Position numbers and translations under genes: made by a program | Part shown: piece after piece, positions 1 to 11,471 of the stretch | Numbering within the stretch: position 1 is the stretch's first letter | Layout of the letters: each line of letters opens with the position of its first letter | Source: Pezizomycotina sp. ARF18 | Taxonomy: Eukaryota; Ascomycota | Assembly: GCA_002224055.1 (NCBI GenBank) | Contig: AZLU01000100.1 | Span: 1 to 64,000, forward strand | DNA length: 64,000 bases | Direction of reading: 5' to 3' | Notes under the pieces: generated by a model | Told to the model about the DNA's origin: nothing | Database searches by the model: none | What the model saw: the letters and a program-made list of their open reading frames with translations, nothing else

Positions 1-1069
1 GTCTTGGATTGGGGAGACTGTCGGGCCTGTCTCTAGGTCCACTCTAACCAGGAAAATGAGAAATGTTTCATGGAGTTACTACTGAAGGATTAAAATTTAA
101 TTATCTATTCGCTGCGAGCGCATTAAATGAATTTGAGATATATATACCATGGAAAAAGCTTAATGGCCAGGGAACTTCAGCGGTGGGACCGTTAGGCAAA
201 TAAAGAATACTGGGATTTTACTCAGCAGAGCATTTTCACTTAGAATCGTAGCGGGGCCATATGATATATATACTCAGCCATACAACTTCCCATGAAAGCC
301 GGCATATTCTCCACATGGCCAGACGAGGTCGCAATAACTTCCTTAATTGCATCGGCTATGTCTCGCCTTGCATGATGATGATGACCCCGAATAGGAACTG
401 CAGTCGCGATAAAGTTGGTGATGCCGTGAAGGATTTTTTATACCCCTTCATTCACGCACCCCTTATATTACCAATACCATTTTCTCTCCACCTTATCGCG
501 ATGCATAAACCAACGCACAATATTATCCGAGCAAAAACCGATAAGACGCTATCGCGCTAATCTGACGTGGTTGCTGTGGGCAGTAGCCCCGTCTATGGAA
601 TTCCTTCCAAGGATTTTTGACGGTTGACATCTTCAGTATCCGAGAAATCACAATTCTCATTGAACGAAAGTGAATTTACCCCACCGAAATTTACACACAT
701 ATCTGTCGAATCTTCGTAGCAATAAAATTGTGAGAGGGGTTCAATAAAGGGTGGTTGCCATAGCCATAACATGCCAAGGCCAGAATTGAAATTGCGAAAT
801 GTCTCTTCCAAGTCAATACAACTGCTCATATGGTGTATAGGTCTCAAGTCCTTTGACGAATCTCACTAAATTTTGACAGGACCTCGATTCCAACTCGCAG
901 ATTATAAGGCTTGAAATTCTTTGATGGATAATCTGATCAACCTATAGACAGCCGAGGCAGCACATAAGCCACAACAATACGTCATATCACAGTAATATGG
1001 CTTGAGGGGACAGTCCATATTGAATATTTGAAGTTTTGATATACGGTGGAATGTCAGCGTGTTTCATGT
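1..1069. other. Intergenic, no gene recognised
   Basis: AT-rich sequence with short chance open frames on both strands. None has a recognisable motif, an intron-bounded structure or a convincing composition. Nothing else seen. Confidence 0.5.
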
Positions 1070-1542
1070 TTACATATAGATGGAGCTTATTCTCGACCCG
1101 CGCTCAGGAAAGGGACCTAACCTGCGTTCTCCTTCGGGCCGGGTATTTTTACCAGGTACCTCAATCGCTCCGACTTGCGCCTGCCTCATTCTCGCCTCCC
1201 TGCCAGGCCATAATACCCTGCGTAAAGTCCCCGAGGCGGTTTGCTCCTCTTTTTTAACCAATTCATTGTTGATCCTGGTCATCTGATCCTGCACAACCTC
1301 GACTTTAGCGTTGCCTATTGCCGGATCGTTCCCCAGCTCGGTAAGCCGCCTCGTAATTTCGTCGTAGTACTCCAGAGGTGTGCGGTCTTTGAGATACAAG
1401 TCAAAGCAAGGGCGGCACAGGTCAATCTCTCGGCTCGCCGGGTTGACCGTGTGACATTGACACAGACGCCGTGGCATCAAAGGGTCCACGGGATCGACTG
1501 TGCAGTGCTTACATATTACGTAGCATTTCCCTGGAGGCACAT
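1070..1542 (-). CDS. Cys/His-rich Met-Cys family protein, copy 1
   Basis: First of six paralogues in the window. Reading from the ATG at 1542 gives Met-Cys, and after one apparently missing base the frame continues so that C2, C11-K-H13, C28-Q-C30 and D41-L-C43-x2-C46 fall where they do in the other copies. The C-terminal 100 residues are charged and probably helical (ITRRLTELGND, then QDQMTRINNELVKKEE). There is no signal peptide or membrane segment, so a cytosolic or nuclear zinc-binding protein is inferred. About 157 residues. Function unknown: the cysteine pattern suggests a small treble-clef or RING-like fold, but the spacing fits no family I can name with confidence. The gene is real by comparison with its neighbours; the exact start depends on the frame change near residue 5. 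Confidence 0.68.
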
Positions 1543-2504
1543 TATAGAAGAAGTTTGCTTAGATTTTTTGTAGGGCGGTAGTTGACTGAAATGATTCTTG
1601 ATGTGTATTTCTATGGGCCTCTTCTACTCCTACATTTATATAACGGCAATCGAGTACACTCTGTAGTGATATACCAATTGTATGGACATAAACTAGATGT
1701 ATCAGACCGATATTTGAACTGAAGCTCTTGAGGCCATGCTATTGAGTGATGCATTGAACAAAAAAGGCGCGCATCAGTCTGATTCTTATTTTTTTTTTTC
1801 GGGCCGAGATAGATTAAATAATTTCGGAGCCATCTTATTCCAGATTTAATTGATGTTTAAGCAAATCACAAGCGGTACATACCCCGAGAATCTAGTATTT
1901 TGTCACGAATATCTTCTTTCCATTATTCTTCCCTGAAGCTTAAGTTTAGTATGATGCCGAGGGCCTTGTTACTATGTTTTTCAAAAAACCCGCAGAACCG
2001 AAATTCTCTAACGGTGAATGAAAGAAGCTCCATTTAGACACCCACCGCCTTTTGTTATTAGAGAGTGTGTAGCAGAGTAAAATTGCTTCGAGTTTCAAGT
2101 TATTGATATCCTCTCTAACCGATAACAGTCCCAATTTGTTTTCCTTCGTTTGCAAATTCGGGTTCTTCGTACAGAAAGATAGTATTATCTAGACAATATG
2201 AACATCCCGCTGAATACCGGGAACAAACATTACTAATGAAATTAATGGGCTTCTTAGCTGCGTGGTATCTCTGGTATCAAATTGATAATACGTTGTTCAA
2301 AGAGGGAAAACGAAGTGGGTAGCTGGCGATAGCAGGTGGTCTATTTTTTGATATGCCATTTTGCGTCCGATACTAGTAGTTAGTACTAGGCTTTAATTTT
2401 GAATTTAGAGGCAAGCTAATATAACATCACTCACGTTTCTACCCTCCTCCTCCCCTTAGGAATGGTTATTCGATTAACATTCACTTCTTCACCTCCCAGA
2501 CCGG
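1543..2504. other. Intergenic spacer between paralogues 1 and 2
   Basis: AT-rich, with a T run near 1790. No gene recognised. Confidence 0.5.
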
Positions 2505-3088
2505 TCATGGGAAGTCACCAGGGGTTATATGAGATACTTCTTGGCCCAGCAACTCTAGTGGTTGCAATTGTTCTCTTGGGTGTTCCGCAACCCACTCCCT
2601 CAGTACGTCAACTTTAGCCTTCCTATACAAAGCGCCATACTTGAGATCCTTTGCCGCTCTTACTTTCTCCTTACCCTTCGACATCCTCATCCACGAAGGT
2701 CGGCTTTTCGCGTCAAGAAATGCTTCTGCCTCTCGCACCTCTCTTCGTTTCGCCCGAAGCCACCCTCATTTTTCCGTATCTCTGCTTCGACCATCTCCAG
2801 CCGGTACCCAAATTGGTGCCGGTTACGACCCTGGTTCGATTCTTCCCACTGCTCGTCCAAACTTGCTTTAAGCATTTGGCGGTACGAGTCTGTAGTTTTG
2901 TGTTTATCCTCTTTCCAGTGTGCCCACATGCAAAGGTTGCAGAAATCTATCCGTCGGACCAGATAATACCTTCTCTTGCACATACAACTGTAATCCTCGT
3001 AAAAGCCTCGGTTCTCGTCCGTATCAGGATTGGGCTGTAGTTCGTATTGGTGCCCGCATAAGGTATGCACCAAGTCCTTTTTGCACAT
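2505..3088 (-). CDS. Cys/His-rich Met-Cys family protein, copy 2
   Basis: The start ATG at 3088 gives MCKKD. Potential metal ligands are C2, C11-G-H13, C35-M-C37 and D48-F-C50-x2-C53. The spacing from the second Cys of C-x-C to the first Cys of C-x2-C is 13, as in four of the other copies. The tail of about 140 residues is highly charged and rich in Glu, Lys and Arg (MVEAEIRKNEGG, then REAEAFLDAKSRPSWMRM), suggesting coiled coil or disorder. It runs to the stop at 2505 after one frame change near 2730. About 194 residues in all, with no signal peptide. Inferred to be an intracellular zinc-binding protein of unknown role, tandemly duplicated with the genes on either side. Confidence 0.75.
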
Positions 3089-4000
3089 TTTGCGTTTCGT
3101 TCTTGTGTTGCGCTTTTTTTATCTCTTTTTCTCTTTCCTCGTAAGAGTAGGAAATTCTGATTTACGGTTATTGGGATCTTTAGATTTCGGAATGGAATAA
3201 TAAGGGTTCTGAGTTCCTAGTCTCTAGCCCGGCACCCGGGTACACATTATAGTCTCTATAATGCATGACAAGGTGAGGATCCTCAGGCTACGGCCATAAC
3301 CTCGAACGCTTTGAGAAGTGCATTATGTATGCACACGAGTTCATGAAAAGTGCTAATAAGAGATGCTACTATTGCTGAAGGAATCGATTATTGCTGATGG
3401 AGACAAATCTGGTTTTGAAATGGAAACCTACTGAGGGTAGAAAGCCCATACAGATTACAGCAAAGGGTACGAGTTTAAAAATAATAGTACGTCCATTGTT
3501 CGGTCAGGCAACTGGAATTCTATTGTACTCGAGTCACTATTAGCACTACTAATCCTCCCTTATCTCTTGAAAGTGCATCAAGATTCAAAATTCGAATCAA
3601 ACGATACTTTCAATTCGGTTCAACAAGCCGAGCTTGACCCAAGCGACGACGCCTCGTCCCGCCCTTCCCTCACAGCATAGATAGATCAATATACAACCTA
3701 TCCGCGGCATTAACTTTTACGAAGCTCCGATATGTCTCTCTCGTATGTCGCCTTCACAACTCAAAGTCGTTACAGTTACATCGTATCCTACTAATTTTCT
3801 TGGTGTATGAGTAAAGCACATATATTAAAGCTATGCAAGGGCCGTGGTCCTTATAACATCAAGCAGCGTATCCTAACAGGTACACAGCTCCAAGAGGGCA
3901 ACAGCGGCGATGGTATTAGCAATGGCAGAGTAGGAGCACTGGCATGAGTGGTCAGTCGTTGCATCAGACTCACTAATTGAGAAGCCGTTTTACTCGGCGG

Positions 4001-4034
<34 letters not shown>

Positions 4035-4169
4035 AAACCCTTTTCTTCTTTAAATTACGGGAATGAGATCAATACAAGCAACTAAACATTATCTACGGTA
4101 TTGTTAATATTACTGCTCTCAATTATAGCAGCTCCGAGTCTATGAAATTGTGGCTGCCGTACGCTTTGA
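3089..4169. other. Intergenic spacer between paralogues 2 and 3
   Basis: No gene recognised. It contains a 27-T run at 4001-4027 followed at once by 10 A (4028-4037). Confidence 0.5.
4001..4037. repeat. Poly-T/poly-A homopolymer tract (T27 A10)
   Basis: Direct reading: 27 T then 10 A. One of about twenty A/T homopolymers of 12 bases or more in the window. Confidence 0.95.
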
Positions 4170-4716
4170 TTATTGTCCTTCTTCCTCTTCTTCCTCTTCT
4201 TCGCCGGCGCCATTCTGTTCAACAAATCCACGCAAGATTTGAAGCCTGGATCGCTTCAACTTCTGCATTCCACGAGATATTTTGCGTCTGCTAGCGCCTC
4301 TTCATCGCCCGTTCTGCTCGCGCAACAAATATTTCGCTCGCTTCGGCGAATATCTCTCTGCCTGCAGTATTTCATCATGTTTCCTGTCTACCTCCCTTTG
4401 AGTATTTTTTATCTCCCTTCTGCACCAAGATACAAGGTTATATCCCCAAGAATCTGGGTTCTGGCCATAGTTTGCAAATCTCCATCTGATCCAACGCACG
4501 TACGAGGGTGTCGCGATATCCCTGAGTGGACCTCTTACGCGTCTCTAGATCGAAGCAATCTCGACATAGGTCTACGAATGGGATGTCGACACTGGGCCCG
4601 CCGCACTCACAACTGTATACCATGTCGAAAATATCTACCTCTCGAGGTGCTTCAGGCGTTCGCCGGAGTTCCAGGCGGTGTGGGCATAAGTCAAAGTTTA
4701 GGTACTTCTTGCACAT
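4170..4716 (-). CDS. Cys/His-rich Met-Cys family protein, copy 3
   Basis: I place the start at the MCKKY methionine (4716), not an in-frame Met nine codons upstream (4743), because all other copies begin Met-Cys. Ligand pattern: C2, C11-P-H13, C36-E-C38, D49-L-C51-x2-C54. The segment after the last Cys (DCFDLETRKRSTQGYRDTL) resembles copy 1 (PCFDLYLKDRTPLEYYDEI), so those two are probably closest relatives. The tail is basic and then ends in a run of Glu (NGAGEEEEEEEGQ), a possible acidic peptide for protein-protein contact. Two frame changes are needed to reach the stop at 4170. About 181 residues, function unknown. Confidence 0.72.
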
Positions 4717-5783
4717 TTTCCTGTTTTTTTTTTTTCCTGTCAAAGATGTCGAAGGGAAATTACTAGTAGATTGTACGTGTCTGGGTTTTTCGATTCTTAG
4801 ATGAGCAGATGGGGGTAGTTTGCTTAGAGTAATGAGTTGCTTGGTTCCTCAGCACCAGCATGCATAGAAAGGAATATTTATAATCTCTATCTGCCGGCAC
4901 AAGGTTAACATCAATCGGATCACCGAAATGAGCTTGAGGTCGTTCTCTAGATTTCACAAGCTCCCAACATCATGCTTCGACTGTTTTCATGCGTGGAAAG
5001 CTAAGATTTCAATACAAAGCTCCTCAGGTAAAATAAGAACAAAGATTAATTTGTAATATGCACGCATCTTTATCATCGAACAGGATAATACAATAAAACG
5101 CTCCCAACTTGAAAAAAAGGCTAACCGTCGACAAAGGTATTCAATACCCGAACATTTGACAAATTTCCGTCTCACAAGTTGGAATAAGTAAAATGGCATC
5201 AATATCAGAGCACTTGACCCAATTACCTCTCGATGAACGAACTTAAAAAGCAATATCGAAGAAGTCCTGGACCCGATAATGGGGCTGCGTTCAATTTCGA
5301 ATCATTTCAGTACAGATTTATCAGATATTTCCAGGTTTTTAACAGGAAATTGTATTATTGGCACTATAGCTTGGTCTTATTCGTTTAAGATTCCTAAAGT
5401 GGGAAATCTGGCATAGCAATTGCAAGGTCGAGGCTTCTAGCTATATATGCCGAATAGTCGAGGTTGGGTGTGGTTCCAATAAGGCAGGAAAAGGTAAACT
5501 ACCTAGCAATTGAGACTTCACGATCTCCTGCCAGAACCACCAAACATTACCCAAGGTTTTCCGTTCAAGCTAAGTTGACTAGCCATGATTGTTTTTGATT
5601 TCCGATCCACTCTATCTGGGTCCATATACTATATACTAACTACTAGTATCCTATGATAAAATACACCAAGCCTTGAAAGCGATATTCCTCTCGTGTGCAA
5701 CTCCAGATCATTAGTAGGTATTGTGTAGAAAGTGAGTGCCTTGCCGGAGAGTTCATAAGCATCAGGAGGATAATCCGTGGTAA
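4717..5783. other. Intergenic spacer between paralogues 3 and 4
   Basis: AT-rich, no gene recognised on either strand. Confidence 0.5.
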
Positions 5784-6285
5784 TCATACGACCGTAGTGT
5801 CCTCGTTAAACTCCCTGATCCACCTATCCAGCACATATTCCTTCACATCCCTCATCTTATCCGCCACAACCAGAAACTTCGCCTCATCATACTTCGTCGC
5901 CCAGCCAACACCTTCTTCGTCAAACTCCCCAATAAACTCTCGCCTCCTGCACCTCAATCGCGCTCCTCTCTCGCTCGTGGGCAACCTGCTTGAGCTCTTC
6001 CTCGACCCACTTTACCATTCGGGGCGACCTTACCCACGGATCCCCGTTCTTGATGAGCGTACGAAATGCCTTGTACATCTTCTTGCCGTACTCCTCATGG
6101 CGGCCGAGCTTGGTCCAGTTTTCGAAGCACTGGGGGCATATGTCGACACGCGGCACAAAGAAACGTCTTTTGCAGTTGCAGCTGAAGGGAATAGTCTCGT
6201 CTTGGGATCCGAGTGGCGCTCCGGGTTGCGGAAGGCTGGCACGGTCGTGAGGGCACAAATGCCAAAAAACCTGCTTGTGGCACAT
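5784..6285 (-). CDS. Cys/His-rich Met-Cys family protein, copy 4
   Basis: The start ATG at 6285 gives MCHKQ. Ligands: C2, C11-P-H13, C36-N-C38, D48-I-C50-x2-C53. The C-x-C to C-x2-C spacing is 12, one shorter than the other five. The CKRRFF segment after C-x-C matches CKRRYY of copy 2. The helical C-terminal part (MVKWVEEELKQVAHERERS, then VVADKMRDVKEYVLDRWI) is reached after one frame change near 5960 and ends at 5784. About 166 residues, no signal peptide. Last member of the first block; the next copy is 9.5 kb away, beyond the two transposon-like elements and three unrelated genes. Confidence 0.74.
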
Positions 6286-6698
6286 ATTTTCGTTTCCTGG
6301 TATATTTCCTTATACGGTGTGTTGTTGATGGTCTTCGAGAAATGAGGCGGTGAAGCCGAGTGGTAGAGGACGGTTTTCTGGACCTTAGGGAAAGGGTATT
6401 ATTGCGGTAGGTTTGTCGTCTAGGATGGTGACTTTGAGTTCCGTGAGGTTGAGTTGGTATTACAACTTGTTTCTCGGAAGAATGTTTGTTGGAATACATG
6501 TTCTTAATACCATATTGCTCCAATTCACTTATCGTGAGTTCGCAATCTCCAAAGCCCACGAGCTCAAAGCTTTTACTATTTCATCATCGTCCGACACTTC
6601 TCTGAGACTAAATCGAAGTAATTCTCTGCGAAATAGACCGCTACTAGAAAGTTGTTGACTGATATCGAGTTTCATTTTACACTAGCCAGAATTGTTTA
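6286..6698. other. Intergenic, upstream of copy 4
   Basis: Probable promoter side of copy 4. A string resembling a tRNA A-box occurs near 6353 but no tRNA can be folded. No gene recognised. Confidence 0.4.
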
Positions 6699-7354
6699 CA
6701 GTCAGTGGACAAAAGTGTTGGGACACTTGCCTAAAACGGCAATTTCTTCAAGTTCTACAATATCTTAAATTAACGATAACTCACTCAATTATTGTTCGAT
6801 TTTTATAAAATTAAAATTTATGTTTATCATATATAATATAACATATTAAAATTTTACAAATTTTATTTAATATTAAATTTTATATTATTTTTTAAAATTT
6901 TTATATATAAAAAATATATTATTTTTAAACTTACATTACAACCTTAGTATTTAATAAAATTTATAAATTAAATATATTATAGATTTTATATTAGTCTAAT
7001 ACATATTTAAAAAATTTATTATAAATTAAGTTATATATAATCTTTAAATTTTAAGTAGTTTAAAAACCGCACGTTTTCGTGTAATTTTGCGTATTTACAT
7101 ATAAAAAGTGCGTGAAGTACGTATTTTTAAAAATACGTAAAATATTAAAATTACTACGTCATGAATTTTTAATAAATTCTTTAAAATTTTAATATATGTT
7201 AGTTTACGATATATATTATAATATATTTAAATTTTAGCTAATTTTATCGAGTTGTTGTTGCGCTATTGTTAATTGAAAAAGTATAAAAATCATACTTTTG
7301 TATAGGAAAACTGCCGTTTTAGGAAAGTGTCCCAACACTTTTGTCCACTGACTG
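6699..7354. mobile_element. Tc1/mariner-type MITE with 43-bp TIRs and TA duplication
   Basis: Perfectly bounded element. The left TIR (6699-6741) begins cagtcagtggacaaaa, and the right TIR (7312-7354) is its reverse complement with a single mismatch over 43 bases. A TA dinucleotide flanks both ends (6697-6698 and 7355-7356), the usual Tc1/mariner target duplication, and the CAGT...GGACAAAAGTGTT start is typical of that superfamily. The interior is more than 80% A+T with no coding potential, so the copy is non-autonomous. The contrast between well-preserved ends and an AT-saturated middle fits RIP-type C-to-T change or amplification as a MITE. It lies 0.4 kb upstream of paralogue 4. Confidence 0.9.
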
Positions 7355-7809
7355 TAGCAACACACACGCGTAAACAATGTCACCCACGCACAAGCAGCTA
7401 TGGCAAACCTCCCTGACCTCGAATCGCCTCGAAACTCGATGAAATATTGTTCTTTTATTCATAAACATGAAACAAATCGTATTCAGACCATTCAACAGAA
7501 GATCCACTAGTTCAAACGAGATCCGAAAATGACGAATCAAAACTACAAAGAGTGTATATTTTCCTTTCGAGAATAGTATAACAGAATCAAGGAAGCAAAG
7601 TTGTCTGCAAAGAAAACAAACTAAAACCCAAATACTTCAAAATTTGGCTCAAGTTCAGTTAACAGCAGATGAAACGAAACAAAATCTTTCTCCATTGTGA
7701 TCTCGGAAAGTAGGTTCAAGTTTAAGACACGGGTCGAAATCGCCCTTCCTTTGTCCCTCAAGCCTTCAAGTCCCTGTGACCTGTAGGTTACAGTTCTCCA
7801 GCAGACGCT
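7355..7809. other. Intergenic, 3' side of the SnoaL-like gene
   Basis: No gene recognised. Probably contains the 3' UTR of the minus-strand gene ending at 7810. Confidence 0.4.
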
Positions 7810-8309
7810 TTACTGCCCAGGCGGCGGCAGCAAGAACTTAGTGTAATTCCTCGACTTGACTACCTTCCCATCACTACCAAACCAATTAAGGTTACATCCA
7901 AGCATCTTAATCTCTTGGCCCTCAGCCGGGATGGAAGCAGAGGAGACTGCTTGGTATAGTTGAAGCTGAAAGTCCACTCCGTCGCGGTGAAGTCGGTATC
8001 ATTGCCTGAGACAGCTTCGATGTTCATTTTTGGGTTTGAGATGCATTGGAATATCTCTTCGTAGTGCGCTTTGATGTCGGCTTTCTTGGTAAAATGCTTG
8101 TCCACGCCTGTAAAACATTTCGAGCGATTAGTAAAGTTGAAACAATTGAGACGGTTCTTCGTATGAGGGAAAAAAAGGAGGGTAGTATTACCTAGATCAT
8201 GGAAATCGACGTTAGCATCGCTGACCGTATCCATCAATTTATCAATATCGAGACTGTTGAAAGCGGCAAGAAACTGATCGATAACGGACTTCATCTGAGC
8301 TGAAACCAT
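7810..8309 (-). CDS. SnoaL/NTF2-like fold protein, one intron
   Basis: Small single-domain protein of the SnoaL-like (NTF2 fold) superfamily, whose members are polyketide cyclases, dehydratase-like enzymes or scaffolds. It begins MVSAQMKSVIDQFLAAFNSL; the family core is seen in DANVDFHDLG, the helix KADIKAHYEEIF, the strand TATEWTFSFNYT and the tail GQEIKMLGCNLNWFGSDGK. An 84-base intron (8108-8191, GTAATA...TACAG) joins DFHDLG to VDKHF. It is a multiple of three and would read through unspliced, but splicing restores family continuity. One base appears missing near 7950; beyond it the frame continues to NYTKFLLPPPGQ and the stop at 7810. No signal peptide, so probably cytosolic. About 138 residues, substrate unknown. 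A secreted relative lies at 20930. Confidence 0.75.
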
Positions 8310-8458
8310 TTTGAGCGCTAGTTTTCGTTTGTAAGAGATGGAGGCAGGAAATGCTTTGTTTTGTAGAACGACACGTCACGGTTGCAGTATTGGAGAAGTA
8401 TGCAAAGGTGATGTGAAATATGGAGATGTTTGGATCAAGGAGAGAGAATTCATCGTGT

Positions 8459-8466
8459 CTTATATA
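8459..8466 (-). promoter_or_regulatory. TATA box (TATATAAG) for the SnoaL-like gene
   Basis: TATATAAG on the minus strand, about 150 bases upstream of the ATG at 8309, a normal distance for a fungal core promoter with a short 5' UTR. Confidence 0.45.
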
Positions 8467-9340
8467 CCTGATGCCCACTATATTGGAGCACAAATATACG
8501 CTTCAGGTTTTGATCCTACAAAATAACTCGGAAGAGAACCAGTCCTTCGTGTCCTCGAGCGCGTAAGCAAGTAATAAGCCTACCCCACGTCAGCCCGCCT
8601 GTTTATTGCTCCTGCGAGAACATCAGCTTGAATGTCCGCGTTGATCATACATGACAGCGTGCGCCCATCGCGAATATGGTCAAATATGTTTCCACGCTTT
8701 GTTTGTTAACACTTTCTGGAGAATTGATACGAATAATATGATGGCATTACAATGCCTAGACGGTCGTTTCCGTTTCGAAAACGTTGAGCCAAAGGTCAGA
8801 TAGCTCAGCCCCACAGGCCGTCCGTGCACACTTGGCTTTCGAAAAAAGGTTTGATATCATTTTTCAGTCGTAAACGGTTCTCATTGGCTAGTTCTTGATC
8901 AATGAGAACACGCTCTTCAACCCCGTTTCTTGGTAATATCTAGAACGCCAATTCATCGCCCGCCTTTGAAGGTGTTTGAATGGCTCTCGCTAGTGTAGAG
9001 TTGGTTGATGAGATAATTAACATTGAATGAAGTCGGGTGGCCTGATTTCGGCTGAATCACTTTCCGAGCGACTGGCGTGAAAAATTTCTACATCGGCGAT
9101 GCTATAGATAGTGGGACAAGCCGGGAGCGTCTCTATCCGGCTGTTTTTCACGGGTCCAGATCCACATTGCGACACCACAGGGCTGAAATCCAAGCGCAGT
9201 ATACATGCAACTTACATTGGCGCATAGTAATCATGTTACACACGTTTTTTTTTTCCCCTTGGCTTCATTATTCGGATATAATCGTTTCCTATAGTACAAG
9301 CTAATATACAAGGCTGTCCCTTCCTGCTGGAGGTCCAGAT
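8467..9340. other. Intergenic
   Basis: No gene recognised on either strand; contains a short T run near 9246. Confidence 0.45.
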
Positions 9341-10155
9341 TCACAGGAGGCCGAAACCAGCAATACCAGCGATAACGATGGCAGCGAATGAAGCCGGCGC
9401 CAAGCTCGTTCCAAAGTCTTCTTGCTATCGGTGCTGCCACCTTCCGTTCCGGTAGCATTGTCGTAGGTTAATTTCGAGTTGCCAGCACCCAGGGGCGGGA
9501 TGCACACGGCGTTCTTAACGGTGAAGCTCGGCGTCATACCGGAGGTTTCAATGTTAAACAGCGAGATGGCATCGTTGTCAACGCTGCAGCACTGCTTTAT
9601 CGTGACGTTTTCTCCAGACTTAACCTCGTCGACGATGGTTTTGAGGTCGTCCTGCGATAGCCGACCGGATAATTCGAAGTGAAGTTTTCGCATCGCAGTT
9701 CTCTGTGAGTGGCTTGCTCCCCTTGCTCATGTCGAAGTCCTTGAGAATGTCCTGGTACGGGACACAGGCGTCCTTCACGTTGTTCAGGATGTCGTCTGCG
9801 GTTTCGCGAGGGTGTCGAGCTACTGAGGCCGTGGGCTGCCGCCGGAGAAGGACTGGTTGAGCGGCGTGTTGCCCTTGCCGGAGCAGCACATGTTGTCCTT
9901 TCCCAGGAAGCGACCGCAGATTCCGCCCATGCAGAAGCTACCGTTTGCGCTGCACTTGCGGAAACTGTCGTTGTACAGGCTTCGCAGAGAAGCAGGCAGC
10001 TGAGAGATGGTGGACTGGTCGCAAAGATCATAGCTCCCTGCTTGCAGTCGAACGCCGGGTAAATACTGAAGTCGCGGATCGCGGTGGTGTTTCGGGCTGC
10101 AAAAGCGCCTGAGGCGAGGCTCAGGAGAGCGGTGGGCAACGACTGTGGATAACAT
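9341..10155 (-). CDS. Secreted cysteine-rich protein with GPI-type tail
   Basis: The N-terminus reads as a signal peptide: MLSTVVA followed, after a frame change, by ALLSLASGAFA and the mature start RNTTAIRDFSIYPAF. The body has paired cysteines (SFCMGGICGRFLGKDNMCC, later IKQCCSVDN) and N-glycosylation sites (NTT, NVT, NAT). The C-terminus, in another frame, is a Ser/Gly-rich stretch (GTEGGSTDSKK) and then a hydrophobic tail (ASFAAIVIAGIAGFGLL) right before the stop at 9341, the form of a GPI-attachment signal. Inferred role: cell-wall or plasma-membrane surface protein; family not recognised. Four to five single-base frame changes interrupt about 270 codons, with clean family-like sequence between them. 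No intron is evident. Confidence 0.68.
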
Positions 10156-10275
10156 TCTGTTTTGTTTACTATTTTCTTCGACCTCGGATACCCTTTGTTA
10201 TCGTTAAGCAATGGCGAAGTTTGAAACACGATGCTCTGGGGAAAACAAAATAGTCAGGATAGGGGGGCAAACCTG

Positions 10276-10285
10276 AATTTATAAA
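10276..10285 (-). promoter_or_regulatory. TATA-like box (atttataaat) for the secreted protein gene
   Basis: Palindromic atttataaat about 125 bases upstream of the ATG at 10155. Confidence 0.4.
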
Positions 10286-11471
10286 TATTCGCGACTCTTG
10301 AGTGAGTTTGAGCGCTTTATTCGGTAATAGTAAAGCACTGGTAGGCCCCCAGGTGCCCATCAATCAATCGAGGCTTGTGACTCAGATAGCGGAATCGCGG
10401 GCTTTTTCCATTCTTGAAAGATTTTTATATTTAACGGACAATTAAATTAGAGCAGGTCCGCCATGGGCTATTCCCTGCGCCATGGTCTTGTAATTCTAGA
10501 ATCCTTGTATGGTTAGGAGACATTATGGTGGTGTTATGGGTAATCTCTGCGTAACCTTACGTAGCGACTTACTGCGGCGGCAAACTCGTCTGACTGAGAC
10601 GAAACAAAACAGCAAGAAGGCCGTACTACCTCCAAGGCGTTCGCGTGGCCAAGAAAGAGCGCCGACTTGTAGCTTCCATATCAAGCTAATATGTTTCGTC
10701 CAGGGCGATGAATGGGATCATCATCCCGCATCCTACCTCTTGTTGCAGTTTGTGGCAAGTAGGCTTTTCCGATTGGGTGATTCACAAACAAAAGGACTTG
10801 GAGAACTTGAATTGAGAAGGTGAAGGAACCAGCATTTCGGGTGGGCATTAATCCTTTGCCTCTTGTACAGTACGCGGGTGTCCTTCCTAGATGTGATAAC
10901 GGTTCCGAGATTGTCATGTACAGGCGGCGTCAGGGAAATATCGGTTGTCTGCTTAACTCAAATAAGAAGATTAAACGCAAGACCATAACTATAGCTACAT
11001 TAGCGACGCTTAAGATTTTAAGACAATGAATCCCAGGCTTCCGATAAATTCTTCACCGCGTATCCACGGAGTTTGACCGTTAAGTAAATCAGAATGGCCT
11101 AGCATATGATCAGGTATATTATGGTCTGGCCTAGATTCGATAAAAAAAACTGCACCATTAGGTCGGAATAGGACCCATGAAATTACAAGAGAATACAGGG
11201 TCCGGCGTCAAATGAGCTTCTCAAACTCCCTTAAGGTAGATCAGATCCCCTCAATATGGAAAACCCAGTAAACGCGAGTTGCCTAGGAATACCCCCGGTG
11301 ATATCTTCTCGATGCTTGTTTAATTACGACCTGGTCATCGTCGCACAGCCCTTATGAAACATGGAAGAGTCACATTATTCCGCGGTTTCATATGGTACTT
11401 TAAGTTCAGAAACAATAAAGTAGAAAGCCTTCATGAGAAACGAGAACGTCGTGAGGATTTATTATAGGTTA
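10286..11471. other. Intergenic
   Basis: Small open frames occur on both strands but none shows a motif, intron pair or homology I recognise. Confidence 0.45.

Noticed and set aside
593-847. 84-codon antisense frame near the left edge
   Set aside because: No motif, no start context, and no continuation across possible frame changes, unlike the real genes in this window.
6350-6450. tRNA A-box-like string (gccgagtggt)
   Set aside because: No matching B-box (ggttcgaatcc type) at the right distance and no cloverleaf could be drawn.
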